DNA of 64,000 bases from assembly GCA_030141605.1 (NCBI GenBank), contig JAQGDQ010000288.1, forward strand, positions 70,621 to 134,620, given 5' to 3'. A program made the position numbers and the translations under genes. Positions within the stretch are counted from its first letter, which is position 1. Each line of letters opens with the position of its first letter. Origin of the DNA: Tubiluchus corallicola. Lineage: Eukaryota > Priapulida > Priapulimorpha > Priapulimorphida > Tubiluchidae. The notes under the pieces are model-generated. The model ran no database searches, had not been told where the DNA came from, and saw nothing but the letters and a program-made list of their open reading frames with translations. Positions 1 to 14,294 of this stretch are shown here, piece by piece.

Positions 1-389
1 AGTATTTTGTCGGTGACACACAGAATTTTAAATTGAATTCGGACCTTTATCGGCAACTAATGTAACTCTCTTAGAATGGGTGGTGTAATATGGCCATATT
101 TTCTAGTTTTCATAATGAGACGGACAGCAGAGTTCTGAATTAGTTTGAGTTAAAATGCAGCGAATCACCTGTTCAATGTTAATCGCCAAAAGTTACATAA
201 TTTTGATGTAACCTGAATATCTGAGTTCCGTAAACAGCAAATAATATTATTATAAGATTAATCAATCGTGTCACCCCAGATAAAGCGACATTTTTGTAAT
301 ATAACGCCAAGATAAGGAATTTGTCGAGCACTATAACCAGACAGTAACTTAAACAGTTTTCTAATGCAATTATTGTAAGTAACCTCCAA

Positions 390-719
390 TTACCGATATG
401 AATATGTAAAAAAAAATGGGCAGAGCAACGCTCCACATACACAAGTACAAACTGTTTTAAACGATTGAACTCGTTTAAATTTTCTGATCAAAATATTAAC
501 TCTAGCAGCTAATAAACATTTTTGAGTTTTCATGTCCTCATTATCAGTACCCGTTTCAGATACAATGTGACCAAGATATTTTTCACTAGAAGTAGGAATC
601 AATTTAGACGAAGAACAGTAAATGCTGCCAAATGTAGGAAGCTGGTACAATAGTGACAAGTTTTTTTTTTTTTTTACAGTTAATAGTAACATCGAATTCT
701 GCTGCGAGAATTCAAACAA
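390..719 (-). mobile_element. Decayed non-LTR retrotransposon (LINE) reverse-transcriptase fragment
   Basis: The minus-strand reading frame contains a stretch reading KYLGHIVSETGTDNEDMKTQ followed by ARVNILIRKFKRV. This is the pattern found after the YxDD region in LINE reverse transcriptases (K-Y-L-G-H-I-I-S, D-D-x-D-I-x-R-Q, A-R-x-N-x-L-I-R-K-F). Only about 60 residues are recognisable; the flanks do not resemble reverse transcriptase, so this is a short dead fragment. Family level is uncertain. Confidence 0.65.
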
Positions 720-1035
720 TACAAAAATATGAATTACGTCACATCAATTAAAAAATCCCAATAATCAAAAGCACGGCTTGTTAGACTGTTGGTGTTGGTT
801 CAGCATAGCGTGATTCGTTACTATATATCACGCTAAAATTAACTAAATGATTTCAGTATAATATTTATAATAATCTCACAACACATTGCATCTCAAGCCA
901 CTTGCTAAATTCTGTCACATCACTGTACATTTAATCCCCTAGTTCAAAGCCATAGCATGACATTCTATAAAAACACAGCACAATAACACACATTACATGA
1001 TGTGACACTACTTCATGACGCATTTATTACGTTAT

Positions 1036-1150
1036 ATTATATTATGTTATGTTATATTATGTCATGTCATGTCATGTCATGTCATGTCATGTCACGTCAC
1101 GCCATGTCATGTCATGTCATGTCATGTCATATCATATCATATTATATATT
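1036..1150. repeat. Pentanucleotide microsatellite (ATGTC)n
   Basis: About 20 imperfect copies of a TCATG/ATGTC pentamer, grading at both ends into TTATG and TCATA variants. Both + strand frames over it are open only because of the repeat. Confidence 0.9.
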
Positions 1151-1279
1151 ACATCATGTCATATGCAATTACAAAAATAATTAGTGGATATATGATTATA
1201 GCTTGATGATATAACATGGCTTTAGTGCCACTGTAGTGACTGTACTGGTTGAAGTGAGAAATTGATGACGATTGGTCAC

Positions 1280-1677
1280 TAGGGGTGAGCATTCTCTGCC
1301 AGGAAGCGAATTCGAATAGAATCGACTTTGGGTCTTTCGAATTCTTATCGAACCGAATTTCAGTATTTCGACTGCGAATCGTATTAGATTTGAGTTTGAA
1401 AGAGTTTCGAACAAGTTTTCGAACCACTAGTAAAAACAGTCCTACAAAGATCCTGCATAATATTCGATACTATTCTGCAGTAAACAACTCATAATTTACC
1501 TAAAAATTGTGCACAGAAGTATGTTAATTATATTATAGCGATGTTTCAAATGTTTTAATGACAAAAACGCATGTGGTTGAAATGCTGAAATTATTCGAAT
1601 CTATGCTTTTAAATTCGTATCGAATTCGGACTAAAAAGCTCGTTCGAATCGAATTCGAACAATCGATGCTCACCCTT
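1280..1677. mobile_element. hAT-type MITE with 8-bp target duplication
   Basis: A 398-bp AT-rich element flanked by identical 8-bp direct repeats TTGGTCAC (1272-1279 and 1678-1685). Its ends are inverted repeats: TAGGGGTGAGCAT at the left and ATGCTCACCCTT at the right, differing by a single-base slip. The interior is rich in self-complementary TTCGAATTCG-type words and has no transposase frame. An 8-bp duplication and (C/T)AGGG-type termini are typical of hAT elements. Confidence 0.75.
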
Positions 1678-1902
1678 TTGGTCACACAGCCTTCTCTTTT
1701 TTGTCGGCCAGGCCAGCTACCTATTTCCAGTCACCTGGACGATCTTTCAAGTATCCGAAAAATCTTACATTGACCATTTCGCCTATAGTTGTCTCTTTTG
1801 GGTCAAAGAGGGCGTTGGAATGATATGTTACGACAGTTCGCACTTACTACAACCTAACTGGATTAGTTACATATACATATGCAGTCTGTTTTTCTTTTGC
1901 AG

Positions 1903-4900
1903 GGTTTGCTACGTAATGATTTTTGCGGGATTTATTCTCATACTCTTTGTTGCTTTGAAGTTGCATGAAACACCAGAAAATTTGATCTCTGGCGGTGGAC
2001 TCCTCTGCTTTGTTATTTTCGGTTTCTTGTTTTCCAGACATCCAACTAAGGTAATTGTCAAACAGTTATAATAACACGTTAAGTATCGGTAAGTATTGTT
2101 ACCAACACAAATTAATTGTTTCCAACAACAGAACATAAGCTAAATACAAATTTAACGTTGATCTCCTTAATACCCATTAGGCTAGCTGTTAACATAAATT
2201 CAACGAAGCTCAAGTTACTGTAGAACATTTTTAGAAACAATATTTATGGTAGCATCAAAAAGTATTATTAAAGGCGTATAGTTTATCAATATAAATGCAA
2301 GAAAGTGAATTTTGAAGAAAAAATAACCTCAAACTAATTTACTCTGGAGTTTACTCTAGGCATGTTTCTACAGACATAAAGTTTCCAATGCATTTGGTGT
2401 TGAAACCGTAGGTAGGGGTTACTGGTCAAAACGTCCTTAAAGCAAAAGAAAACCCTCCACTTACATAAAACTTCAAAAATTCGTCTTGAAATTTTATATC
2501 ACTTACATATTGCCTTTTTGCATGCAGGGCTTGTGTCGTCAGCAACGCTGTACAAACTGTATAAATTTAAACTCTCGCGATGACCGTTAAGCGCAGCCAT
2601 TTTGATGGTAGGTCGTTTGAAACAAGTTTAGATAACATTGTATGAAGTTTTAAAAAATAGTCAGAGCATTCGTAGCACACGTGTTACTAACTAAGTAAAA
2701 TTTTAAGTTACTGTATCTTGTCAACAAGATTAAAAATACGTTTTTGGTTAGTGTGTGGCGCACCCTGGAGGGTAAGCCAGCGACATTTTACCAATTGGCA
2801 CGAACATTTTAAATTATTATTTCTAGTTACATGAGTCTTTCCAGCATGTAATGGAAAGTTTTTGGGACATAATTTAACATTTACTTTTCTTCCCAATACT
2901 GCGTGAGATTCAAGATGAAAGCAAACAAAATTTCTTTTTAATGCGAGTTCGATATATGCATAAAAATGCTGTAAAGTAATATATTTTCAAGACGATTTAT
3001 CTGAAACCTACTTCAGGTGCCATTTTTCTTGTTCTTTTAACTTTGTTGATATTGTAACGAATCCAGGGTCCAATACGGGTCCGTCTCAGCATGTATAGAG
3101 CGGCACTCAAGTGACGAAAATATATCTGTGATATACGTTTTGTCTTGCTTTCATATTTTATATTTTCTTGTAAATATTTTTAATATTTTTAATAAAAGGT
3201 ATATATTAAACCAGTTGCGCTCAATTTTTATGATTTTAAATTCGAAATTCTAAATAAGCATAAATTAATACTAAATAAACAAGGATAAACAAACACTTGA
3301 ATAAGTGATAAAATAAGTTTAATGAATGAAAAACAATCAATATTAGAAAATTCAGAAATGCAATACTTTTAGTTTGGCATTATTCAAGGTGAAACAGTAA
3401 TTCAAACTGAATCTTCAACAATTTCAAAAAATATTAAAAGCGTCCGAGCCCCGCATAACCCCCAAGTCACATCCAGTCATAACTGCCGCATTCTATGTCT
3501 GAACCCATTCCTCTTTTGCCATGGAAACCCTGAATAGTCTGAGAAATCCTGCTAAACGCATTCATGAATGACCTCCAGACTCCCTGCGAAAAATTCAATC
3601 TTCATTTGGGAGCCTATGCAGTACACCGGACCGCGACGCTGCTCTGTTTCATCTTCACACCATGGAACTCAATGGATCAAGTGAAGCTCTCCACCCCCCT
3701 CAGGTAGTAACTCAATAATGAGTTCGTTAGCAGATATTTCGGTTACTTCCATATCTGGTTCCTCTCGTTCGCTCTCATCGTTAGCAGCCTCGGTTGGTAG
3801 AGGTAACACGTGCGCCCACTGACGTGCCTTGTGGATCCTGTTTGTTCTCACCAATTTTGCTATTCGGCTTCTAACCCTCTTAAAAAAGCGGGGTCGTGCA
3901 TTCGAAGTTAGCTTCTCTATCTCCTCGTCCACATTGCAACCGCTGGATAGTGGTACAATATTTGTCCAGGTTACCTCACTGGGATTGAGCATCGGTCGAC
4001 GACTAATGAGATCTATCACCCTTGTCTTCAATCTTTTGAAGACGTCAGTTTCGGCCGTATCAAAGATATCGTCTTTATTTTGTGCGATTCTTATTCCAAC
4101 AACTCTGTTGCTGCTAAACAGCCTCCTGAAATACTCCATAGATCTCCAAAAATCAGGATAAAAAGGAATAATATGCGAGAAAAGAAAAAACTCTGCCGTT
4201 TACCATGAAACTTCAGAAATGTGTACGCGTCAGTAATAAGTATGACGAAAAACGCTGTTATGACGCAAATATTATAACATCACGCAATACAAACTCGTTG
4301 ATTAGTATTATTAATTATATCACTTTAAAATGGTCTAAGTTGTAACGAATCTAGACAGAAAGAGTCCTTTTTACATACAAACTCTTCTAAAAATAATTCG
4401 CATTATGTTTCGGAAGGAGTTTTCAATTCCCCGCGTAATTTAATTACCCTAACCCTAGCCCATATTCCTAACCCTAACCCTAACCCCAACCCCAACCCCA
4501 ACCTTGGGAATTGTAAATTTCAACCAAAGCTTCTAAAAACGGGTTAAACTAAAGTTTAACTTCAACTTAAGTTTTATTGCATTTTTGGTCTTTTTAAATG
4601 CTATGCAAAAGTACAACTGCTATACAATATCCAAAACATTTGGCTCCATCAGTTTGCCCTTGCACTGTTATTAAACGCACAAATCGTCTTGTTTAGGGTT
4701 TGAACTCATGCACAGTAACTCGTACCATCTGTACTGTTTCTGCTGAGAAAACAATGTTTATTCAGATTTATTTTGATGATAATTTAGAGCCAGTAATGCC
4801 AGTAAATGTCTATTAAAAACTACGAAAAGTTTTACTAATGACGGGAAAACGCTAAAGTCATTGTCACTGATAGTTGGCAAGTGAAGTCCTTATCGGACAT

Positions 4901-7900
4901 TGACGGTAATAAAAACTTTGTCGAATGTTTGAAACCTAGACAGATTAAAGGTCTCTTAATCTGCTGTTGACTTTAAACCAGTGAAGACCTTGTTACTGAT
5001 TTGAAACTTTTAAAGATCTTGTCAGTTGTCGCTCAATTGAAGTTGTTCCATAGTCTTATGTATAAACCAAGTAACAATATTCCATTTCAGTAAGCTCTTG
5101 GTTCATTGAATAGATAGAGATACTGGGGCAGTAACTGTGGCACTGCTTGAACGTAATGTCATCACCACCACCCAAAGTGCCTGCCTTCTCCCTGGAGAGT
5201 TCTGGTCCATTGCGGTTAAGCATTACTTATCCTTTAGTCTTCTCGGCTTTCAACCCTACTTAATGTTTGTCTGCTGAGTAAAGGAACTGAATGTTCTTAT
5301 TAAAGCAACATTTTAATAGAAGTTTAATAAAGTTGGTTCTTCCTGCCAAAAATTGTTTTTATATTTCATGCATTTTGTAAATATTCTAATATTTTTTATA
5401 AAGATTACACATTAAAATCACGTGTTGGATATCAAGTAATGGTATTTCAACATGTAATGTGTTTCTAATGTTTGTAATGCTTTATTCTGTTTGCTTTGAA
5501 GGGCTGTACAACAACACTGGCAACGAAACGACAACGACAGCAACAGCAACAGCAACAGCAACAACAACAGTAATAATAATGTTACTATCTTGTTGTACTA
5601 GATCATATGGAGACCAGTCATCTGGGGTCTTTCACTCCAGTTCATATTTGCTCTCCTGATTTTGAGGACCACACCAGGATACGTGGCGTTTCAATGGCTT
5701 GGTGACTTCTTCACCACATTTTTGGCCTTCACGGACGCTGGGTCTGAATTTGTGTTTGGAGCAAATTATGAGGACCACTACTTCGCGTTTAAGGTTAGCT
5801 ATTGCAAAACACTACGTAGGAAGTGCTTGTGTTATTGCTTATTGTTGCACGCGTACATTAGTGGGTGAAGACACGCAATGCCATAATTTATTAAATCAAA
5901 CCTGTCCTAGTTTATGTTTTTTTTATTAAAGATGAGGTTTAATGGAGGAAAAACCATACTATGGTATTGTGATCATTTCATTACTAATGTTATCCATCCA
6001 ACTAATATTTAATAAGTGATGCGCGAAATTCCAAGTAATGTAAAACTCCACTGGTGTCGTCACTACAATATAAATACACCTATAGCTTTATTGTTAGCTT
6101 CTCGCAAACAACAAAATTTCGAACGTTCATAACTGGGAAGGAACCAAGGAGGTTGCGCCATTTATCAGCAGTGGTGCTGCGCCACTTCACTTAGCTAAAT
6201 GACGTACGATTCGTAATTCCTACTATTTTGCTTACCCACGATTCAATGCATAATAAGAAGCAGAAATTGTTCCATAATGACTTCGCAGACCTAAATAACC
6301 TTGTCTCGTAGTGATGAGTATTTTAAGAAAGTCAGTTTCAATTTAGCTGCAGAATAGTATAGATATCTGTTTTTGAGTGAGCATGAGCTTTGTATGATGA
6401 TGATGGTGATGGTGGCGATGATAATGATGATGATGATGACGATGACGACGACGATAATGATGATGATGATGATGACAACAACGACGAACGTGATGTAATG
6501 ATGACAATGATGAAGATGATGATGACGACGACGACGACGACGACGACGACAACGAATCAATGACGATTATGATAATGATAAGGATAACGACGAAAATCTA
6601 ATGATCATAGGACGATGATGATGACGGTGACGACGATAATGATGATGATGATAATGACGATGATGCCGATGACGAAAATGATGATGACAATGACAAGAAC
6701 AATATTGATAATTAGACAATATAGTATAACATTGTACTAATATTGTAAACTTGTTATTTTTAATGGTCTGGCTACCGAATAAACTGATGAATGAATGAAT
6801 GACGACGACAGCGACGGCAATGATGATGATAACAAAACAAACGAATAGATGTCATTTGATTGTTCTTTGTTATTTACAGGTTTTACCAGTGATCATTTTC
6901 TTCAGTTCTGTAGTCGCCATACTCTATTATCTGGGAGTTCTCCAAGCGATAGTTAAGCGCATCGCTTGGCTCATGTCCTTTACCATGCAAACCTCGGCTG
7001 CCGAGTCACTGAATGCTGCAGGAAATATTTTTATTGGACAGGTAGCTGCCTTTTTACGGTTTCTTTTAAATTGCCACATTTGTTTGCCAGCCACACGTGC
7101 ATGGTGATCCGGAAGTGGTGCTGGCATAGCAGTGTGTAATTTTTTGCAGTTTGTTTTTACCTGTCTTTGGGTCAAGATTTCTTTTATTTGAAGATTTTTG
7201 TCTACGCAATACTTGGACGTCATAGACGTTTGATGATGATGACATAGTGGTGATCTGTGGTGTGATTATAAACATTCTCACAAAAAATTCTTAATCTTGC
7301 ATACATACATATAGTATTATAGTAAATTTCACCTAGTATTTCTGTAAATAAAATTTAGGTTGCTATTTGCAGTAACAACACTACAATAACACTTTGATGT
7401 TTATAGACAGAGGCACCATTGATGATCGCCCCGTATTTAAGTCTAATGACAAAATCTGAGCTTCACGCTGTACTAACGGGTGGATTTTCGACTGTCGCTG
7501 GTTCAGTTCTTGGAGCATACATCGGATTTGGTGCAAGTATATTATGACTTCTAAAGTTCTGTTATTTTAGTTTGATGAAACTTTACCTCACTGGCGTTTT
7601 ATATAACAATGATTTGACAAAATAGCAGAGCTCTTTCGTGACATTGCAATTTCTTGGGTTATTCACAAGACTGCTTTTAAATCTTAATAAAACGAATTTA
7701 CCAATTATTCGTAAGCAGGTGGCTTAATGTTCAAGTTCTTTTTCAAGAATGCATTGTTCGTGTTTCGTTTTTCTCCGTACCAACTAGAAACCATGCGGTT
7801 TGTAAGTCTAACGATGCTTTAAGACTAGAGCATTTTCTCTCGCAAGTTTTTGCACAAATTCTCTCTGAGAGTAAACTCGCAAGTTTGAATGACTAGGAAA

Positions 7901-10900
7901 TTTCTGTCGCTAATGACTTGGCAAGCTGTCTCGCAAGTCATTGCGAACTCTCAGAGAGTTTCTGGGAGTTACTTGCACAAGAACTTACGAGAGAGCTTGC
8001 CAAGTCGTTCACACTTGCGAGAGAGCTTGCCAAGTCGTTTACACTTGCGAGAGAGCTTGCCAAGTCGTTCACACTTGCGAGAACGCGCAATAAAATATAC
8101 ATAATTGTTTCAGTGAGACATAATTGTTTTTCTAACAAGCGCTGAAACTGCACATTTTGACAGTGCACTCGGCTACTTTAAAAAGTAATAATGTAATCTT
8201 CAAAAAACATCGCTTTATAAATTATATGGACGAAATAAATTACTCTTGTTGAAATTTAAGAGCGTGTTTTCTGATGTCGCTTGCTGTGGTGAACTGTGAG
8301 TTAACCACAAAAAACTGGCATCCTCGTGACACAAAAAAATGTTGCACACAAACATAATGGAGGGCATCTTAACATGTGGTATTTTCAACCCGAGTAACCA
8401 CTTACCCTGAATGATCATAGGCCTCGTTTGGGGTGATTTTTGTAAATTACCTAGGGTATCCTTTGTCAGTATCCTTTCTCATGTATCCCTCATGAAGAAA
8501 AAGACACAAAAGCTCACCAGGGCTAATTAACCTTTTTCTGTATTTTCAGGTAAGTGCCTCTCATCTTATCAGTGCTTCTGTAATGTCAGCACCTGCAGCC
8601 CTAGCTTTGTCTAAACTCATGTACCCGGAGACAGAAGAATCGCATACAAAAACCATAGACGATGTACAACTGCCTAAAGGGTGAACGTTTGCTTCAAGTT
8701 TTTTTGTGGTCAGGTTATAATTTTTTGATGGATGTACACCCATCATACCTGTTGTGCTAACAGAATTTGATGACATTGCTTTCGTAACAGTAGTAGTTTT
8801 ATTATTAATTCCATTTTTTCGTAAATATATTTGAAATAATTTCCTTTGGCAAACAGCAAATAAATGCTGATCAGGTTGCCTCAGGCTGTAAGACTTGCAG
8901 GAGTACAATTTGGCAGAAAAAACAAATCTTTCACTAAACGTACACAATTTTTCCAAGCATTAATTAAAGTAACTAAAACGGTTAGAATACGATGATGTTT
9001 CGTTCATAGCTTAATAAAGAACTACCAGAAGGAAAAACTGAAATTTTTAATTGTTTGTAAAAGTTATATTATATATTAATATATTACCTTTTACATTAAA
9101 AGGTAATGTCTTCATTTAATATAGGTTTGGTAGTCGTTCTTTCTCTCCACAAGACGGGTAGAGTTACTCTCCACAAACAACATACAAAGTGGCAGTTTAG
9201 TCTAGTTGTAGTCGTTTTAATTTCTGTAGAATTGTTTTCATTTGATACAATCCGATAGAATTATAATCTTATCAGACTATGACAAAAGAACAGCATTAAG
9301 TTAACATAGATGGGCTGTTTCGTCTAGTATATCAAATTATCAGTTTGCTTTAGCCTAGTATATAAGTATATATGCACACATACATTAAAAACTTAAACCA
9401 TGGCACACAATGTTAAAAATCTGTAACAAAAATTCACATAAAATTACATAAAAACGTTATATACAAAGTAAGAGCATTCGTAAACGCAGAAGTTATATTA
9501 TTGTTCCTGATAAAAGTACCTGCGCCCAGTGCAGCACGCAGTTTAACTTATACCGTACGACTATGACTACACCAATTAAATTTCTGAAATTTCGTGAAAA
9601 TATAAATGCCAAATTCGAGCATTGTAATTAGAATAGCATTGACGATTAAGGGGCATATAGCTTTAATTCAATTTTAACAGTTTTTAATTAAGTGTATATT
9701 GCTACCGTAGCCGTCTAACTGACATTATGGTAATGGTTGTCTTTGTTCTTTTGGTGTACTCTTAGCTCACTTTTAATCGTTTACTGCATAATAATTTTGT
9801 TGTGATTGTTCTATAAACAGGAGCCTACAAAAAAGAAAAAGAATTAAACAACTTAAACAACATTAAATATTCTTCATCTTTTGTTTCAGACCAGAACGTA
9901 ACATTGTCGAAGCAGCATCGAATGGAGCGTCCAACTCTGTCAAACTTGTAGCCAACATTGCAGTTAATCTCATCGCTTTCCTGGCTATCCTGGAGGGGAT
10001 CAATGCTTTATTGGGCTGGATAGGCGGGATGGCAGGATATCCGGAGTTATCCTTTGAGGTGAGGTGTTCTTCGCTTTTATTGGTACCGTTATCATCATCA
10101 TGATCGTCTTTGACATGAACACCTTGATTGCTTCTGATTAGGTTACTTTTATTAAAATTGCCATCGTTTTCATTGTTGTCATCGTCGTTGCAGTTGCCAT
10201 CATCGTCATCATCATTGCTATCGTCATCATCACATTTTAGCTGTACTGTGTTACATTTTTTTGCTAATTTTCATATGAATTTGCTAATTTTCTGCGTATG
10301 AAGAGTGAGAAATGTTGACATTTTTAAACTCACCATGTTCGCTATTTTTGTGCGTAGCTGAGGGTAACATCTGCTCAGAAATACCTATTATTTAACTGTG
10401 TAAAGTAATGGTCATTCGCAATTGAAGCTTTACCGCAGTTTAGAAAAAATGCTTAGAAAAATAGGCGTATGACAAATTCCCTCGGAAATCACACACAAAA
10501 CGTACGTTTTCTAGAATTTTAGCATAATCTGTATAAGTTATACAGTGCCGTCTATCTTGCTTTGACCGTTCCGCTATCTTGAACGTTCCGTAAGTTTAGG
10601 TGCAATTAAGCTATGTATGACAGATTTTTGTTCGTAATCCGGCCTTTGCCACTATAGGAAAGATTCAAGAAGTGTTTCTTTTTTGGCCACATAGCTGACC
10701 TCAAGTGGAAGAATAGAGAGACAGCCTAATCAGTGTTTGGAACATGTATTTGTTCCTCATCTACCTTATACCTACTTTTGCATCATCTACTTGTATATAT
10801 CATCTATTTTCTTTAGCTTCTACATGTATTTGCATCTACTATCGAAACATCTACTTTCATCTACTTAAATAAATAAAAAACAAAAAATTATTAATAAGTT

Positions 10901-13900
10901 CCTTTATCTCTTTTATATACATATAAAATTTTGCAAATTATACGAGATTCGAATATGTAATTTATAATTTGTGAAGGATCGGGTTTGCTTTTTAAGGGAA
11001 ATTAAAGTCTTCCTTGCCATTCATACATGCCAAGATTGAGTTCACGTTAATTATATCAGCAGAAGTGAACTGTTGATTGTTATTGCTTAGGTAGCAGCTT
11101 TTTACCTAATACCAGTATCTGTGTAAATTCTTCTGAGGGTAACAAATTCTGGCCCTAACGCTGATAATTTTATTCAAATGTTTAGTGCGAATATTTGTCG
11201 TTAGATGTCACAATTCGCTGCCTAGACTTCGCTTTCTTAGCAACTTGATAACAACGCGGCATAATAAATAACACGCCACAAGATGTTTAATAGAAGCTGC
11301 ACGACGCAACTAACACGCCACAAGACGTTTTATTGAAGTTGATCGCCCATATATACATTTTGGTAAGACTAACTTATTGGGGAGAGTTGGGAGTAGATCC
11401 TTGCTTCTTCAGTCAAGCAAATGTTGCCTCAGCAAGGGCTTATCCTTTCAACGATCAGCCCTTCACTGTTGTAAGTCACAAGGTGCATCGTGCAGCCAGC
11501 TGTGAACTGGAGACCCACAGAATAGGTAATAGAGGGTAAGCTATGATCTACACTGTGATGAACCCAGCTGTAACTGTGCATGCGCCCGTTTGCGAGACGG
11601 GAGCGACAGGTAGATCCGATCTCCGACTCAAACTTTTAATTTTTAAAACATAGGCTGCATTTCAGCCCAGACAATAGCGCCACTCGACGACATTTAGTTC
11701 TGAATGGAAGAAGATAGTGGCGATATGTAGCATTCGATCTCTGATGCCCGGTCATTTCATTTATTAATTTGTAACTATAGGCGTAAATTGTGTATAGTAC
11801 CGGTGGAATTTTCACTGGGCTTTTGCACGGAATAGTTCTCAAGACAAAATTGAAATTCCCGCAGGGCAGTTAGTTGATTGAATTTTAAATGTTTTGCTTA
11901 CTGGTAAAAATAATAGGTAAAAAGTTAATTACCGACCGCTGAGTCCAGGCAATGATGACATCACAAATTAACATAATTTTGAACAGCACAAACATTCTAC
12001 AAAGGTGTTGAACGTGTCTGCGAAAGGAAAATTGATAGTGCTGCTGCATTAACTGTGACTGCGATACACAAAAACTCTGCAAATTTTAAGTTTAAAATTC
12101 GAATTTCAAGTTTACTGTGCTCTCGAACGTGTGCACTACGTCACAACTGAACACAGTGCATATATGCTGGAACCGTTCTAACTAGCAAATGGCGAAATGC
12201 ATGTAACAGCGAAGAACTAGCCGCGCGAACGCCAAATTATCATTCTGTGGTAATAATTCTTTCACATTAGTCATTCTTGAAAAAAACAGCATGTCCCTTT
12301 CAATATTTTACAAAGTAGGTTGTTTTGAACTAAATTTGATGTTATTTATTATATTCTTTTTGTCAGTTCGTGGACATAATCTTAAGCCTTGAAAATACAA
12401 TAATTACTGAAAAAACTAATTATAAAAACTACAGTTTAAGATCGAGTCCGGTTTTCCTTTAACATTTTTCTCTCTCAGGTGATCTGCTCCTACGTCTTCA
12501 TGCCTCTAGCTTTTGTAATGGGAGTTGCCTGGGAAGATTGCGGAGAAGTGGCTGAGCTGATTGGACTGAAAACATTTTTGAACGAATTTATAGCTTACGA
12601 GAAACTTGGAGTATACATCGAAGAAGGAACACTGAAGGTAGGAGTCACGGTTTGATGTAGAAGTGCTCTTACGCTAATAATTCGTAGACGAATAAACCCC
12701 AAAAGAAGTAGGCTGACATTTCCAAGATGTGGCTTTATACCTGAGAAATATCAAAGAAAGACCAACCTGGTTCGTTTCAGCTTTTGTTCTTCCATGAATT
12801 GGCAAAACAATTTAATAGAAAGGACACACATTCAGCATGTTGGGTTTATTTACAAAAAAAACTATCTACAGAACAAAGTTAATTTGTCCTACCTCTGTAT
12901 AGTAGTAGAGTAAAGACGCAGAAAATTACGACGAAACTAGTGGAGTTTGTGACTCTTCATGGATGCCCCGTGGCTTTCCGTAAGCTTACCTAATGTTCAT
13001 GCAAAATTATTACAGAATCTAATTTTTTGTAAAAACTTTTGACGGAAATTGACAGTATGCTGCTCCTCTTCAGTCGATGTACTGGTGGAAGAATGGATAT
13101 TCAAAATGGGAGTCCCCAGTCTGAAATAATCGTGAGTTAAAAGTGAAATAGCAAGTTACACGAGGGATCTATTACACTTATATTATTAAATCCTTCTAAC
13201 ATTTTTCTATTATTAAAGCCCAAAAGGCTTAGCCTTTCCTTAAATTAAGCTTAATAACACAATTAAATTTTTAATGACAGGAATAATAACACTTAAGAAG
13301 AAACCCACTAGTTATAAGCGCGAAACTACCGCGGCAGTTTTACGCGAAGATAAACTGGAGCTTTAGCTTGAAACGTCGTGTTTTTTCATCACTTTCATTA
13401 TGTTTTTTTTAAAATAATTTAAGCTCAGATTCATTATATAGGTCCATGTTTTGTATGGATGTTAAACGAAGGTAAATAAATGAAAATTCCTTCTGCTAAT
13501 CAACAACAACATATTTGCAGTTTAGATAGTCAGAAAACGAAAAACATTCTATCATATTGATAATAATAATTAATAATTTAGTAAAACTTTATTCACGAGG
13601 TATACATCTGACAGCATTTAACAAAACTTTTATGCAACGATAATCAGAACAGTGACATCATTATGCAATGCACTACGCAAACAAAATACCCCGAGAAGTG
13701 GGTACAATTGTCAAACAGACAAACAAACAAACAAACAAACAAACAAACAAACAAACAAACAAAAAAGAACAGAACAAAACAATCAATACTGATATGCACA
13801 TTAATTAAATAAGCCAACTACGTAATACTAATAAATACAAGTGGTTTTCGACGTTCACTAGTCAGATTAAACTCGAAAGTTGCTAATACTATATAGACCA

Positions 13901-14294
13901 CAAGTACTTAGCACGTAGAACGTAGGTGTGATAATAACTATTGTAAATAAACCCGTAAACGGGTTTCATAGTTTAATGATCCTATCAAATTAGGTTTTCA
14001 TTTGATTTGTGTTATAGCCACGATCTGAGGTTATTGCGACGTACGCCATTTGTGGATTTGCAAATTTTGGCTCAATAGGGATCTGTATAGGCGGTTTGGG
14101 AGCGTTGGCACCGAGCAAAAAAAGTGACGTAGCGGAAGTAGCCGTCCGGGCCATGATAGCCGGAACGTGTGCCAGTTTCATGACTGCTTGCATAGCAGGT
14201 AGATGCATTTTGGTCATTTTTCTGCATTGTAATTGTTAAAGTAAAAAGAAAATCACTGCTCTGGCAAGTGTAGTATAGTGGTAGTAGTAGAAGT

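Larger units (their letters stand above)
2051..5601 (+). other. SLC28 intron (first visible)
   Basis: A 3.5 kb intron between the exons ending HPTK and starting IIWRPV. It contains the minus-strand ORF at 3669-4139, a telomere-like array near 4445-4512 and a CAACAG-rich microsatellite (about 5521-5572) just before the acceptor. The remainder is AT-rich sequence in which nothing else was recognised. Confidence 0.8.

Noticed and set aside
1820-1902. ATG at 1820 as the start of the SLC28 protein, reading through into the exon
   Set aside because: A strong polypyrimidine tract and AG at 1901-1902 mark a splice acceptor, and the preceding codons do not resemble the family's N-terminus.
6291-6560. 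His/Arg/Ile-rich minus-strand ORFs
   Set aside because: Products of the GAT/GAC trinucleotide repeat.
7985-8085. 30-bp repeats at regular spacing that could suggest a CRISPR array
   Set aside because: Units are directly adjacent with no unique spacers, in a eukaryotic intron.
8561-8956. 131-codon minus-strand ORF
   Set aside because: Its C-terminal part lies antisense over the SLC28 exon 8550-8680 and the rest has no recognisable features.
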